A DNA stretch of 64,000 bases, from NCBI RefSeq assembly GCF_030732985.1, contig NZ_JASHJX010000005.1, positions 1-64,000 on the forward strand, read 5' to 3'. The notes below the pieces were generated by a model. That model ran no database searches, was not told where the DNA came from, and saw only the letters and a program-made list of their open reading frames with translations. Positions 46,593 to 56,303 of the stretch are shown piece after piece. Numbering within the stretch: position 1 is the first letter of the stretch; each line of letters begins with the position of its first letter. The position numbers were made by a program, and so were the translations under genes. The DNA is from Nioella sp. MMSF_3534 (lineage in GTDB: Bacteria; Pseudomonadota; Alphaproteobacteria; Rhodobacterales; Rhodobacteraceae).

Positions 46593-46829
46593 TATGTCAC
46601 CAGGCAAGGCGGTTTAAGGCAATTCGGCTAGGCAACCCGCGAATCGGCTGCGAATCAAGTTTTGTCACAGCAATGGGGCACCGATCCGTTGCAAAAGGGT
46701 GTCACCTGCCCCACTTGTGTCGCCTTTGCGACACAGGGGGTTCTTGCCTTGCGAACCTGCATTATGATTGATTACGGTTGACAATAACCTTGGGGTAAGA
46801 ACGGGCCGATGGCTCTGAAGGGGAAGACG

Positions 46830-47042
46830 ATGAAAAAACTTATGGCTGCAACAACGGCGCTCACCTTGCTGAGTGCAACCGCCACCTATGCCGACGAGAC
46901 CACGCCGACCATGCCGGTTGAGATCGTGTCCCAGGACGCCATGGATACCGGCGTCGACGGCGGCATTCTTGTTCCGATCCTTGCGATGATCCTGATGCTG
47001 ATGGCTGCGTCCGGTGGCGGTGGCTACCAGATGCCAAGCTGA
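46830..47042 (+). CDS. Small exported or membrane protein
   Basis: The 70-residue product has a signal-like N-terminus (MKKLMAATTALTLLSATATYA) and a C-terminal hydrophobic segment, GGILVPILAMILMLMAASGGGG, (in part) separated by an acidic stretch. It resembles small roseobacter membrane proteins of unknown function. The ATG at 46830 has AAGGGGAAG before it. A hairpin terminator is 180 bp downstream. Confidence 0.65.
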   Translation: MKKLMAATTALTLLSATATYADETTPTMPVEIVSQDAMDTGVDGGILVPILAMILMLMAASGGGGYQMPS

Positions 47043-47220
47043 TCGCTCTCGCTGAAGCGAATCCAGCCGACGGCCCAGATGGGCAACGGACGGGCTTGCA
47101 GACGGCGGGTTTGAACGGCCGATATCTGAAGCGACGCCGTAGTCGTTTCCTATGGCCATCGCGGTTGTTCAGATAGGGCGGCACACAGACCCGTCGTGAG
47201 CGATGATTCAGAACGCACGA

Positions 47221-47253
47221 AACACCAGCGGTGACGCTGGTGTTTTCATTTGT
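47221..47253 (+). terminator. Terminator of the small protein gene
   Basis: AACACCAGCG (47221-47230) pairs with CGCTGGTGTT (47235-47244) around GTGA, followed by TTCATTTGTTT. A 10-bp perfect stem. Confidence 0.8.
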
Positions 47254-47309
47254 TTCGCAGCGTCCTCTTTGATGATGCTCTTTGTCACCGGCACCGCCAC
47301 GGAACAGCA

Positions 47310-47338
47310 AACCCCGCCGACAGCGAATCGGCGGGGTT
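47310..47338 (-). terminator. Terminator of lon
   Basis: AACCCCGCCGA (47310-47320) pairs with TCGGCGGGGTT (47328-47338) around a 7-base loop. On the minus strand the stem is followed by TGCTGTT, a weak T-run. It lies 29 bp after the lon stop. Confidence 0.65.
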
Positions 47339-47366
47339 CTCAAATCCTGACCGGGTATATCAGCCG

Positions 47367-49772
47367 TCAGTGGGCGGTTGCCCCTGCCCCTCCACCTGCA
47401 GCGGCCTGCGCAGCGGCGGCGGCGGCTTCTTCGGCCTCTTCATCCCAGTCAATCGCTTCGGGCGTGCGCACAAGTGCATGGGCCAGAACATCGCGCACAT
47501 GCGCGACGGGGATGATCTCCAGCCCTTCTTTCACGTTGTCGGGGATCTCGGGCAGGTCCTTTTCGTTGTCCACCGGGATCAGCACCGTCTTGATGCCGCC
47601 CCGCAAGGCCGCGAGCAGTTTCTCCTTCAGACCGCCGATCGGCAGCACATTGCCGCGCAGCGTCACCTCGCCGGTCATGGCGATGTCCTTGCGCACCGGG
47701 ATCTGCGTCAGGACCGACACGATGGAGGTCACCATCGCGATCCCGGCAGATGGCCCATCCTTTGGCGTCGCGCCTTCCGGCACATGCACATGGATGTCGA
47801 TCTTGTCGAATTTCGGCGGTTTCACCCCGATGGCCGGGCTGATGGACCGCACGAAGGAACTGGCCGCGTCGATGGATTCCTTCATCACATCGCCCAGTTT
47901 GCCCGTGGTCTTCATCCGGCCCTTGCCCGGCAGGCGCAGCGCCTCGATGGACAGCAGGTCGCCACCGACAGAGGTCCAGGCCAGGCCCGTCACCACGCCG
48001 ATCTGGTCGTCCTTTTCCGCCAGCCCGAACTTGAACCGCTTCACGCCCAGGAAATCCTCAAGGTTTTCCGGGGTCACGCGGACCGTTTCCACTTCACGCT
48101 TGAGGATCTTGGTCAGCGCCTTGCGGCAGATCTTGGCAATCTCGCGTTCCAGGTTCCGAACCCCGGCTTCACGGGTGTAGTAGCGGATGATGTCGGTCAG
48201 ACCGTCCTCGGTCAGCTCGAACTCCCGTGCCTTCAGACCATGGTTCTTGGTCTGCTTGGGCAGCAGGTGGCGCAGCGCGATCTCGCGCTTTTCGTCCTCT
48301 GTGTAGCCCGCCAGCGGGATGATCTCCATCCGGTCCAGAAGCGGGCCGGGCATGTTGTAGCTGTTCGACGTGGTCAGGAACATCACGTTCGACAGGTCGT
48401 ATTCCACCTCCAGATAATGGTCCACGAAGGTCGAGTTCTGTTCCGGGTCCAGCACCTCCAGCATGGCAGACGCGGGGTCGCCCCGGAAATCCTGCCCCAT
48501 CTTGTCGATCTCATCGAGCAGGATCAGCGGGTTGGTTGTTTTCGCCTTTTTCAGCGCCTGGATGATCTTGCCGGGCATGGAGCCGATATAGGTCCGGCGA
48601 TGGCCACGAATCTCGCTTTCGTCACGCACGCCGCCAAGCGAGATGCGGATGAACTCGCGCCCCGTGGCCTTGGCAACCGATTTGCCAAGCGAGGTCTTGC
48701 CGACGCCCGGAGGGCCGACCAGGCACATGATCGGGCCTTTCAACGTCTTGGACCGCTGCTGCACGGCGAGATATTCGACGATGCGTTCCTTGACCTTCTC
48801 CAGCCCGTAATGATCGGCATCCAACACGCCCTGCGCGCGGCCCAGATCCTTCTTCACGCGGGATTTCACGCCCCACGGAATGGCCAGCATCCAGTCGAGA
48901 TAGTTGCGCACGACGGTCGCTTCGGCGCTCATCGGGCTCATGTTCTTGAGCTTCTTGATCTCGGCATCGGCCTTTTCGCGGGCTTCCTTGCTGAGCTTGG
49001 TGTTGGCCACCCGCTCTTCCAGTTCCGCAACCTCGTTTGCGCCTTCTTCACCATCGCCAAGTTCGCGCTGAATGGCCTTCATCTGCTCATTCAGGTAGTA
49101 TTCGCGCTGCGTGCGTTCCATCTGGGATTTCACGCGCGTCTTGATCTTCTTTTCGACCTTCAGGACGCTCATTTCGCCCTGCATCAGGCCGTAGACCTTT
49201 TCCAGCCGCTCCGAGATGGACAGCGTTTCCAGCAGGTCCTGCTTCTGCGCCACTTCGATGCCCAGATGACCGGCGACCAGATCGGCCAGCTTGGCCGGAT
49301 CCGTGGTTTCCGAAACCGAGGTCAGCGCCTCTTCGGGGATGTTCTTCTTGACCTTGGCATAACGCTCGAACTCTTCCGCGACAGGGCCAAGCATCGCCTG
49401 AATGGCGGCGGCATCCCCTTCGTCTTCGGCGAGGTCCTCTGCCGTCGCCTCGAAAAACTCGGGGTTGTCGAGGAAACCGGTGATGGTCACGCGGTTGCGG
49501 CCTTCGACCAGCACCTTCACGGTGCCGTCGGGCAGCTTCAGCAGTTGCAGCACATTGGCCAGCACACCGGTGCGATAGATGCCATCGGTGTCGGGGTCGT
49601 CCTCTGCCGGGTCAATCTGGCTCGACAGCAAAATTTGGCGGTCTTCCTGCATCACCTCTTCCAGCGCGCGCACCGATTTCTCGCGCCCGACAAACAGCGG
49701 CACGATCATATGCGGGAACACGACAACGTCGCGCAGCGGCAGGACAGGATAGGTTGTATGTTGCTCGGGCAT
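47367..49772 (-). CDS. lon: ATP-dependent protease La
   Basis: Lon degrades misfolded and regulatory proteins in the cytoplasm. The 801-residue product has the N-terminal substrate domain, AAA+ module with Walker A GPPGVGKTSLG (near residue 356) and the protease domain with catalytic serine in PKDGPSAG and lysine in GGLKEKLL. The length is full. AAGGAAGG precedes the ATG. A heat-shock-like promoter lies at 49853-49880. Confidence 0.97.
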   Translation of the reverse strand: MPEQHTTYPVLPLRDVVVFPHMIVPLFVGREKSVRALEEVMQEDRQILLSSQIDPAEDDPDTDGIYRTGVLANVLQLLKLPDGTVKVLVEGRNRVTITGFLDNPEFFEATAEDLAEDEGDAAAIQAMLGPVAEEFERYAKVKKNIPEEALTSVSETTDPAKLADLVAGHLGIEVAQKQDLLETLSISERLEKVYGLMQGEMSVLKVEKKIKTRVKSQMERTQREYYLNEQMKAIQRELGDGEEGANEVAELEERVANTKLSKEAREKADAEIKKLKNMSPMSAEATVVRNYLDWMLAIPWGVKSRVKKDLGRAQGVLDADHYGLEKVKERIVEYLAVQQRSKTLKGPIMCLVGPPGVGKTSLGKSVAKATGREFIRISLGGVRDESEIRGHRRTYIGSMPGKIIQALKKAKTTNPLILLDEIDKMGQDFRGDPASAMLEVLDPEQNSTFVDHYLEVEYDLSNVMFLTTSNSYNMPGPLLDRMEIIPLAGYTEDEKREIALRHLLPKQTKNHGLKAREFELTEDGLTDIIRYYTREAGVRNLEREIAKICRKALTKILKREVETVRVTPENLEDFLGVKRFKFGLAEKDDQIGVVTGLAWTSVGGDLLSIEALRLPGKGRMKTTGKLGDVMKESIDAASSFVRSISPAIGVKPPKFDKIDIHVHVPEGATPKDGPSAGIAMVTSIVSVLTQIPVRKDIAMTGEVTLRGNVLPIGGLKEKLLAALRGGIKTVLIPVDNEKDLPEIPDNVKEGLEIIPVAHVRDVLAHALVRTPEAIDWDEEAEEAAAAAAQAAAGGGAGATAH

Positions 49773-49852
49773 GGTGCCTTCCTTGTTCTTGGCAAGAGGA
49801 CGCTGGCCCCGTCATGCGGCAGCCCTCGGCCCTCTCCGGGTGGGACACTTGA

Positions 49853-49880
49853 AAGTGGGGGCATGGCCCGCCGATTTCAA
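49853..49880 (-). promoter_or_regulatory. Sigma-32-like promoter upstream of lon
   Basis: On the minus strand TTGAAA is followed after 13 to 14 bases by CCCCCACTT, close to the RpoH pattern CTTGAAA-N11-15-CCCCATNT. It is 81 bp upstream of the lon start. The lon gene is heat-induced in many bacteria, which fits. Not confirmed by any other copy in the window. Confidence 0.4.
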
Positions 49881-49984
49881 CTGGTCATCCCGGCTTTGGG
49901 TCGCGGGCAGTCTGCACCCCGGCGCAGGCAGGGGCAAGGCGCGAACTGAAGCATGATGAAGGAAATGTGACGCATACCGGCCCG

Positions 49985-51529
49985 TCAGCGTGGCAGTTCC
50001 GACAGGGACAGGGCCGCCGTTGAAAAGACAGGTTGCAACAGCGCCCTTTGGCTGGCCCAACTGTCTTCCGGCTCCACATCCAGCGCCGCGATGGCGCGCG
50101 AGGTCAGCAGGATGCGACCCGGCCCGATGTCAGCCGCCCGGTCCAGCGCATCGGCGGGCAACAGCTCTGCCGGGGAAAACAGCAACAGGTAGCCCGTGCA
50201 GATATAGCCGCAATCATCGACGACGATGTCGCCGGGACGGACCTCTTGCAGCAGCGGCGCATGGGTGACGCGCCAGTAATCGCTGTCGGCCCGCGCGAAG
50301 CCCATCATCGCGCCCGCGCCGTTGGCAACCCACAAGGCCAGGATGCCCGCCGCCAGCACCCGCTGGACGCCTCGGACAGGCGGCAACCGAAGCACGACAA
50401 GCAGGGCCAGAAACGGCAGCGCGACGATCCAGAATTCCTTGTTGGTAGGTTCCCAGATCGTGGCGACCAGCGCATAGGTGCCCGCATGCAGTATCAGAAG
50501 CGGCGCAAAGCCGGGCGTCAACGCCCTGCCCCTGCGCAGCAAGGCCCTGACCGACAATGCGCCGATGGCCAGCACGCTGAGCACAGTCAGAAGCAGCAGG
50601 GGCCAGAACCCGAGCGCAAGCCCGGTTTCAGCGAAATGCGCTTCCTCCACCAGTTGACGGCCCGCGAACACCCTCTCCAGCGCGCCTGCGGCCTCTGGAG
50701 AGGCAAAGAGAAACAGGCTCGACCAGATCGCGGTGCCAAGCCCGATCAGCGCCTTGACCGGAGCCAGGACCGAGAGCGGCGTCCAAAGCCCGTCAGCGGC
50801 ATAGCCCTTGGCCCAGAGGATAAGCTCGCCGATCGTCCGATGCCCCAGCAAGACCCACCCGGCCCAGAGATAGAAAACCCCGACCACCGCGCCAAACACC
50901 GCCAGCCACAGGACCGCCGCCCCGATCCGGCGCGCAGAGATCAGCACGATCAGCGCAGGCACCGCCAGAAACACATGGCTTTGGTGGATCAGCGTGGCAA
51001 TGCCCGCCAGAAACGCCGCCAGGATCACGGCACGGGGGCCGGACTGTTCCCAACCGACTTGCCAAAGGGCCAGAAAGCTGGCCAGAACGAAGGGCAAGGG
51101 TAGCGTGTAAGTATCTGGATACATGCCATAAAGCCAGAAGGCGAAACAGCCCGCCAGCAGCCAGACAGCACCCGACGCGCCTGACAATCCACCGCCCGCG
51201 AGACGGGCAATTTTCCACACCAGGGCCAGCGTCCAAAGCGCAGCGATCAGGCTTGCCACCTGCATCACCGCCAAGGCCGTCGCCCCCGGCCAGACCGCTT
51301 GCGCCACGCCGGTGAGGCCCTGCATCAGCGGCTCATAGATCAGGTGGTTCGGATGCCATTGCGCAACGCCACCGGCGACGTGATCGACATAATAGACCGC
51401 GTCCTCCCCTTCGGTGAAATTCTGCGGGAAGGTCAGCAGGTAGAGCAGGCCGATCAGGGCAAGGGTCAGCCCCGGCAACAGCTTGTCGCTGCGCGTTTCA
51501 ACAAGGCTGTCACCACGATCCATCGCCAT
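49985..51529 (-). CDS. Polytopic membrane protein (GT39/ArnT-like)
   Basis: The 514-residue product has about 12 membrane helices and an acidic early loop EGEDAVYYVDHV (residues 40-51) like that of lipid-linked sugar glycosyltransferases of the GT39/GT83 type, where acidic residues in the first loop are catalytic. HPNHLIYEPL follows. A dolichyl-/undecaprenyl-phosphate sugar transferase is plausible; the acceptor is unknown. It is single and follows lon on the same strand. Confidence 0.7.
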   Translation of the reverse strand: MAMDRGDSLVETRSDKLLPGLTLALIGLLYLLTFPQNFTEGEDAVYYVDHVAGGVAQWHPNHLIYEPLMQGLTGVAQAVWPGATALAVMQVASLIAALWTLALVWKIARLAGGGLSGASGAVWLLAGCFAFWLYGMYPDTYTLPLPFVLASFLALWQVGWEQSGPRAVILAAFLAGIATLIHQSHVFLAVPALIVLISARRIGAAVLWLAVFGAVVGVFYLWAGWVLLGHRTIGELILWAKGYAADGLWTPLSVLAPVKALIGLGTAIWSSLFLFASPEAAGALERVFAGRQLVEEAHFAETGLALGFWPLLLLTVLSVLAIGALSVRALLRRGRALTPGFAPLLILHAGTYALVATIWEPTNKEFWIVALPFLALLVVLRLPPVRGVQRVLAAGILALWVANGAGAMMGFARADSDYWRVTHAPLLQEVRPGDIVVDDCGYICTGYLLLFSPAELLPADALDRAADIGPGRILLTSRAIAALDVEPEDSWASQRALLQPVFSTAALSLSELPR

Positions 51530-51618
51530 TCCCGTCCCTCAGGCTGCACGGTTGATTGATCGTTAGCATGGTGGACTAGCCCGGCCAACACTCCCCGCCT
51601 GCGGTGGTGGTGGCTTTG

Positions 51619-52749
51619 TCAAAGCGGCTCGATATCGCCTTCCGCCCGCCCGGCATGAAACCGCGCCTCGAACCCGGCGAAGTCATCGGCTTCGATGGCG
51701 TCGCGCATGTCCTGCATAAGCTCCTGAAAGTAATGCAGATTGTGCCAGGTCAGCAGCATGGAGCTGATGATTTCCTTGGCGCGGAAGACATGGTGCAGGT
51801 AGGCGCGGGAATAGCCGGTGCAGGCGGGGCATGTGCAATGCTCGTCCAGCGGGCGCGGGTCGTCCTGATGGCGGGCGTTCTTGATATTGACCACGCCGCG
51901 TCGAGTGAAAGCCTGTCCCGTGCGGCCTGACCGGCTTGGCAGCACGCAATCCATCATATCGATGCCGCGTTTTACGGCGCCGACGATGTCGTCGGGTTTG
52001 CCAACGCCCATCAGGTAGCGCGGCTTGTCCTCGGGCAGGAAATCGGGTGCGTAGTCGAGACAGGTGAACATCGCCTCCTGCCCCTCGCCTACGGCAAGGC
52101 CACCCACGGCATAGCCGTCGAAGCCGATGGCCTTGAGCGCCTCGGCGCTTTCCTCGCGCAGATCGCGTTCCAGACCGCCCTGCATGATCCCGAACAGCGC
52201 GTGGCCCGGACGGTCGCCGAACGCCTCACGGCTGCGCGCGGCCCATCTCATAGAAAGGCGCATGGACTCCGCGATCCGGGCGCGGTCGGCGGGCAGCGCG
52301 GGGCATTCGTCGAAACACATCACGATGTCGGAGCCCAGAAGCCGCTGGATCTCCATCGAGCGTTCCGGGGTCAGCATGTGGCGCGAGCCGTCCACATGGC
52401 TGCGGAAACTCACGCCCTCTTCGGTCAGCTTGCGCAGGTCGGCAAGGCTCATGACCTGGAAACCGCCGCTATCGGTCAGAATGGGTTTGTCCCAGTTCAT
52501 GAAGCGATGGAGCCCGCCAAGCCGGTCGATCCGTTCCGCCGTCGGGCGCAGCATCAGGTGATAGGTGTTGCCAAGCAGGATATCGGCCCCCGTCGCGGCC
52601 ACGCTTTCGGGCATCATCGCCTTGACGGTCGCCGCCGTGCCCACGGGCATGAAGGCGGGCGTGCGGATCTGCCCGCGCGGGGTCGAGATCACCCCGCGGC
52701 GCGCCTTGCCGCTGGTCGCTGTCACCGAAAAGTCAAACCGGCCTGTCAT
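51619..52749 (-). CDS. tgt: Queuine tRNA-ribosyltransferase
   Basis: Tgt replaces guanine 34 by the queuosine precursor in tRNAs for Asp, Asn, His and Tyr. The 376-residue product has [12 protein letters not shown], in which the aspartate lies in the active site, and the zinc-binding [11 protein letters not shown] near residue 306. GGTGA lies six bases before the ATG at 52749, which I prefer to the earlier one. It is divergent from the RimB-RimK gene. Confidence 0.95.
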   Translation of the reverse strand: MTGRFDFSVTATSGKARRGVISTPRGQIRTPAFMPVGTAATVKAMMPESVAATGADILLGNTYHLMLRPTAERIDRLGGLHRFMNWDKPILTDSGGFQVMSLADLRKLTEEGVSFRSHVDGSRHMLTPERSMEIQRLLGSDIVMCFDECPALPADRARIAESMRLSMRWAARSREAFGDRPGHALFGIMQGGLERDLREESAEALKAIGFDGYAVGGLAVGEGQEAMFTCLDYAPDFLPEDKPRYLMGVGKPDDIVGAVKRGIDMMDCVLPSRSGRTGQAFTRRGVVNIKNARHQDDPRPLDEHCTCPACTGYSRAYLHHVFRAKEIISSMLLTWHNLHYFQELMQDMRDAIEADDFAGFEARFHAGRAEGDIEPL

Positions 52750-52822
52750 GTCGTCACCCATTGCTTTGGACAGGCGACTGTCATAGGCGAAATATTCGCG
52801 ATGCCAAGAGAGGACCCATGAA

Positions 52823-54214
52823 ATGACTGCAGAAGAGTCCCTTCGTCTTGGGTGGGAAGAGTGGTTGAGCCTTCCCGGCCTCGGTCTGCCCGCGCTGAAA
52901 GCCAAGGTCGACACCGGGGCCAAGACCTCGGCGCTGCACGCCTTCGATATCGAAACCTTCGGCTCGGCCAGCAAACCGAAGGTGCGCTTCGCCGTGCATC
53001 CGGTGCCGGGGCGCACCGATATCACCATCGCCTGTTCCGCCCCGCTGCGGGACCGGCGCGAGGTGACCTCGTCCAATGGCGAGACCGAACAACGCTATGT
53101 GATCGAGACCGAGCTGGATATCGGCGGGCAGCGCGTGCCAATCGAGGTGACCCTGACCGACCGCACCAACATGGCCTATCGCATGCTGTTGGGGCGGCAG
53201 GCGCTTCAGCCCGACTGGATCGTCAGCCCGACGGAAAGCTGTTGTCAGCCGCTGCTGAGCTACGATGTCTATCATTCCGCCAAGGTCAAGACCTCGGCCC
53301 CGAAACGCGCGCTGCGCATCGCCGTGCTGAGCCGGGAGAACAATTATTCCACCCGCAGGCTGGTCGATGAGGGCGAAGAGCGTGGCCACACGATCGAGGT
53401 CATCGACACGACGCGCTGCTACATGGCGATCAATTCGCTGGCCCCGGAGGTCCATTACGACGGCGCCCGCCTGCCCCGCTATGACGCCGTGATCCCGCGC
53501 ATCGGGGCCTCGGTGACTGCCTATGGCACCGCCGTTCTGCGCCAGTTCGAAACGCTCGGCACGTTCTGCGTGAACGGCAGCGCGGGGATCACGGCGAGCC
53601 GCGACAAGCTCCATGCCCACCAGTTGCTGGCCCGTCACCGGATCGGGATGCCACGCACTGCCTTCGCGGCCTCGCCCAAGGACACCGGCAACCTGATTGG
53701 CCTCGTGGGCACCGCGCCGCTGATCGTGAAACTGCTGGAAAGCACGCAAGGCAAAGGCGTGGTGCTGGCGGAAACCCGAAAGGCCGCGCAATCGGTGATC
53801 GACGCGTTCCGGGGGCTCAAGGCCAATTTCCTTGTGCAGGATTTCGTCAAGGAAGCCGCGGGCGAGGACATTCGCTGCCTCGTGATCGACGGCAAGGTGG
53901 TCGCTGCGATGAAACGCAGCGCGGCGGGGGATGATTTCCGGTCCAACCTTCACCAGGGCGGCACTGCAAAGGCGGTGCGGATCAGCAAGGAGGAACGGGA
54001 GGCGGCGCTGCGATCTGCCAGGGTGTTCGGCCTCGGGATGGCCGGGGTGGACCTGTTGCGCGCCTCGGACGGTCCCAAGGTGCTGGAGGTCAACAGCTCG
54101 CCCGGCTTCGAAGGGGTGGAAAAGGCGACCGGCAAGAACATCGCCGCGCATCTGTTCGATGCCATAGAGAAGAAGGTGCGCCCGACGCCTGCCCGCAAGC
54201 GCAAGGGAAAATAG
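52823..54214 (+). CDS. RimB-RimK fusion protein
   Basis: The 463-residue product joins two proteins that are usually separate. Residues 10-140 are a retropepsin-like RimB domain with the active-site DTG at 30-32 in [13 protein letters not shown]. Residues about 165-440 are a RimK ATP-grasp ligase, with [37 protein letters not shown] and the metal site [12 protein letters not shown]. RimK adds glutamates to ribosomal protein S6; RimB is thought to cut them. The fusion implies joint control. It is divergent from tgt. Confidence 0.88.
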   Translation: MTAEESLRLGWEEWLSLPGLGLPALKAKVDTGAKTSALHAFDIETFGSASKPKVRFAVHPVPGRTDITIACSAPLRDRREVTSSNGETEQRYVIETELDIGGQRVPIEVTLTDRTNMAYRMLLGRQALQPDWIVSPTESCCQPLLSYDVYHSAKVKTSAPKRALRIAVLSRENNYSTRRLVDEGEERGHTIEVIDTTRCYMAINSLAPEVHYDGARLPRYDAVIPRIGASVTAYGTAVLRQFETLGTFCVNGSAGITASRDKLHAHQLLARHRIGMPRTAFAASPKDTGNLIGLVGTAPLIVKLLESTQGKGVVLAETRKAAQSVIDAFRGLKANFLVQDFVKEAAGEDIRCLVIDGKVVAAMKRSAAGDDFRSNLHQGGTAKAVRISKEEREAALRSARVFGLGMAGVDLLRASDGPKVLEVNSSPGFEGVEKATGKNIAAHLFDAIEKKVRPTPARKRKGK

Positions 54215-54364
54215 GGGGTGTTTCGCCGCCTTTGGCGTCGACCCATGGGCGGCCCTCCTCAACCCCCGGCTGACGCCGGAGGCCTCGTCATGCCGCGTTG
54301 CCACGGAACATCTGCGAGACCTGCGCTTCAGGCCGGTCGGATGTGATGGCGGTGAGGGCAGGAT

Positions 54365-54396
54365 GCCTCCGGCGGAGGTATTTTTGCCAAGATGAA
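54365..54396 (+). repeat. Dispersed intergenic repeat, full copy
   Basis: Identical to 729-760 over all 32 bases. Here it stands 150 bp downstream of the RimB-RimK gene. On the plus strand its CCTCCGGCGGAGG dyad is followed by TATTTTT, which would make it a small terminator, an orientation opposite to that seen beside edd. Confidence 0.75.
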
Positions 54397-54488
54397 CAGA
54401 CGGGATTGGCTGGCGGCTCTGGACCTCGGGGGGCGCTTTCCTTATATCTTTGCTCAACAATTGGTTTTCCAAGCCGGATGGCACGCAA

Positions 54489-54842
54489 ATGCAAGAGCAG
54501 CTGGAGGGGGCACCCCTCATCAAACCATCTTCGACCGATCATCCTCTCTACGACGCGATCGTCGAAGCCTGCCGCACGGTCTATGACCCTGAAATCCCGG
54601 TCAATATCTATGACCTAGGCCTTGTCTACACGGTCGAGATCAGCGCCGAGAACGAGGTCGAGGTGACCATGACCCTGACCGCGCCGGGCTGTCCCGTGGC
54701 CGGTGAAATGCCCGGCTGGCTGGCCGATGCAATCCTGCCTGTTGCCGGGGTCAAGACCGTCAATGTCGAGATCACCTGGGACCCGCCCTGGGGGATGGAG
54801 ATGATGTCGGACGAGGCCCGGCTGGAACTGGGCTTCATGTGA
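54489..54842 (+). CDS. SufT-like Fe-S assembly protein (MIP18/DUF59)
   Basis: The 117-residue product is a stand-alone MIP18-family domain (former DUF59). HPLYDAIVEACRTVYDPEIPVNIYDLGLVY is the family core (given in part), and TAPGCPVAGEMP contains the conserved cysteine. These proteins help deliver Fe-S clusters. The ATG at 54489 is weak; a TTG at 54450 in the same frame would add 13 residues. Its stop is two bases before the first operator-like repeat of the SatD gene. Confidence 0.88.
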   Translation: MQEQLEGAPLIKPSSTDHPLYDAIVEACRTVYDPEIPVNIYDLGLVYTVEISAENEVEVTMTLTAPGCPVAGEMPGWLADAILPVAGVKTVNVEITWDPPWGMEMMSDEARLELGFM

Positions 54843-54843
54843 G

Positions 54844-54892
54844 ATCAAGTCTTTTGGCTTGATTTTTGTGGTATCAAGTCATATGGCTTGAT
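54844..54892 (+). promoter_or_regulatory. Twin near-palindromic operators before the SatD-like gene
   Basis: ATCAAGTCTTTTGGCTTGAT (54844-54863) and ATCAAGTCATATGGCTTGAT (54873-54892) differ at two positions. Each is a dyad with ATCAAG/CTTGAT arms. Centres are 29 bp apart. The second ends two bases before the ATG at 54895, leaving no room for a ribosome site. The C-terminal helix-turn-helix of the gene product could bind here. Confidence 0.65.
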
Positions 54893-54894
54893 TC

Positions 54895-55545
54895 ATGATC
54901 ACTACCCCCCATCCCGTGGCCGTCCTTACCGGCGACCTCATTGGCTCAACCGATCATTCGCCTGAATGGACGACACAAGCGCTTGACCGTATCAAGACAT
55001 GTGCGCATGAGATCAGGGCTTGGGACGACGCCGATGACCCGCGGTTCACCCGATATCGGGGCGATGGCTGGCAGATCGTCCTGAGCGAACCGCGCCGCGC
55101 CCTGCGCGCTGCGCTCTATGTTCAGGCCAGCCTAAAATCCGCTCAGTCCGGAACCCGAAGCCGCATTGCGATAGGCCTGGGAGAGGTGGACGCCTTGCCG
55201 GTTGGCGACCTGTCAAACGCGTCTGGACCTGCGTTCATTGCCTCGGGCCAAGCCCTGGATGGCATGGCAAGGGACCGAGAGCTCGTCATCGCGGCGCGTG
55301 AGTCCGCGTATCTCCACAAAGGCATTGCCGTTCTGCTTGACCGGGAAGTGCAGGACTGGAGCCGCGAACAGGCCGAAGCCATGATGCACTTCCTTCCGCC
55401 GTCCACCCCGACCCTGAAGGACCTGGCAGATGCGCTTGGGGTCTCGCCGCAAGCCATTCATTCCCGGCTGAAAAGCGCCCATTGGCGAGAGGTTGTTCAA
55501 GCCGTCTCGCATTGGGAAGCCCATGAGGAAAGCCGCCATGATTGA
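54895..55545 (+). CDS. SatD-family regulator-like protein
   Basis: The 216-residue product resembles SatD-family proteins. Its N-terminal part has VLTGDLIGSTDHSPEW near residues 9-24 and RYRGDGWQIVLSEP near 51-64, a layout like a nucleotide-cyclase fold. The C-terminus (about 170-200) contains LKDLADALGVSPQAIHSRLKSA, a helix-turn-helix. It overlaps the next gene by 8 bp. With the twin operator ending directly before the start it may be autoregulated, and leaderless. Confidence 0.75.
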   Translation: MITTPHPVAVLTGDLIGSTDHSPEWTTQALDRIKTCAHEIRAWDDADDPRFTRYRGDGWQIVLSEPRRALRAALYVQASLKSAQSGTRSRIAIGLGEVDALPVGDLSNASGPAFIASGQALDGMARDRELVIAARESAYLHKGIAVLLDREVQDWSREQAEAMMHFLPPSTPTLKDLADALGVSPQAIHSRLKSAHWREVVQAVSHWEAHEESRHD

Positions 55546-56251
55546 AACCATCACTGCGCTGATCTTTGCCCATGTGCTGGCCGATTTCGCGTTTCAGACC
55601 AAGGCGATGGCCACCGGCAAGGACCGGCTGGGGCCGCTTCTGGCGCATACGGCCGTGGTCTTCCTGCTCAGCTACGCCGCCCTTGGGGGCGCGCATTGGC
55701 CGGCGCTGTTCATCGCGGCGCTGCATATGCAGATCGACTATGCCAAGGCGCGGCTTGGATCGGATGACAGCCTCGCGCATTTTCTGATTGATCAGGGGGC
55801 GCATCTGATGGCGATTTTGGCGGGTGGGCTTTTGTGGACCGATGCCTATGCCACGGGCCTTTGGGGGCAGATGCCCGATCTGACCGCACAAGCGCCCGAG
55901 GCGATGGCGCTGATTGCGGGCTTTCTGCTGGCCACCCGTGCGGGGCAGTTCGCCATTGGCAAGCTGATGACGCCTTATGCGGCGGCCCTGCCCGATACCG
56001 AGGGGCTGTCCAATGGCGGCGCGGTCATCGGGCTGCTGGAACGGGGGCTGACCTTCATCCTTGTGCTCAGCGGGCAGATGGCGGGCGTGGGCTTCCTGAT
56101 CGCGGCGAAATCCTTTCTGCGGGTGGGCAGTATCGAGAAGGACCGGACGCTGGCCGAATATGTTATCATCGGAACGCTCGCGTCGATCGGGTGGGCGTTG
56201 CTGGCCGGAATTGGCTCTGCGGCACTGATTTCCCATCTTGGAGGTGCTTGA
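55538..56251 (+). CDS. DUF3307 membrane protein
   Basis: The 237-residue product starts with IFAHVLADFAFQTKAMATGK, the DUF3307 hallmark with LxDFxxQ, and has about seven membrane helices. Its ATG at 55538 lies inside the end of the SatD-like gene, with GAGGAAAG before it. The SatD-DUF3307 pairing occurs in other genomes, from memory, so the two probably work together. Function unknown. Confidence 0.85.
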   Translation: MIETITALIFAHVLADFAFQTKAMATGKDRLGPLLAHTAVVFLLSYAALGGAHWPALFIAALHMQIDYAKARLGSDDSLAHFLIDQGAHLMAILAGGLLWTDAYATGLWGQMPDLTAQAPEAMALIAGFLLATRAGQFAIGKLMTPYAAALPDTEGLSNGGAVIGLLERGLTFILVLSGQMAGVGFLIAAKSFLRVGSIEKDRTLAEYVIIGTLASIGWALLAGIGSAALISHLGGA

Positions 56252-56303
56252 GAACCGGGACCACCTGCCCTAGATTTGGGGTAACAGGAAAAGGACCATC
56301 CCC

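Larger units (their letters stand above)
47043..47366. other. Interval between small protein gene and lon
   Basis: This 324-bp gap contains two stem-loops, 47221-47253 and 47310-47338. I see no coding frame that looks real. Confidence 0.5.

Noticed and set aside
47250-49949. 899-codon plus-strand open frame
   Set aside because: Antisense to lon, whose motifs are complete; composition is typical of a shadow frame.
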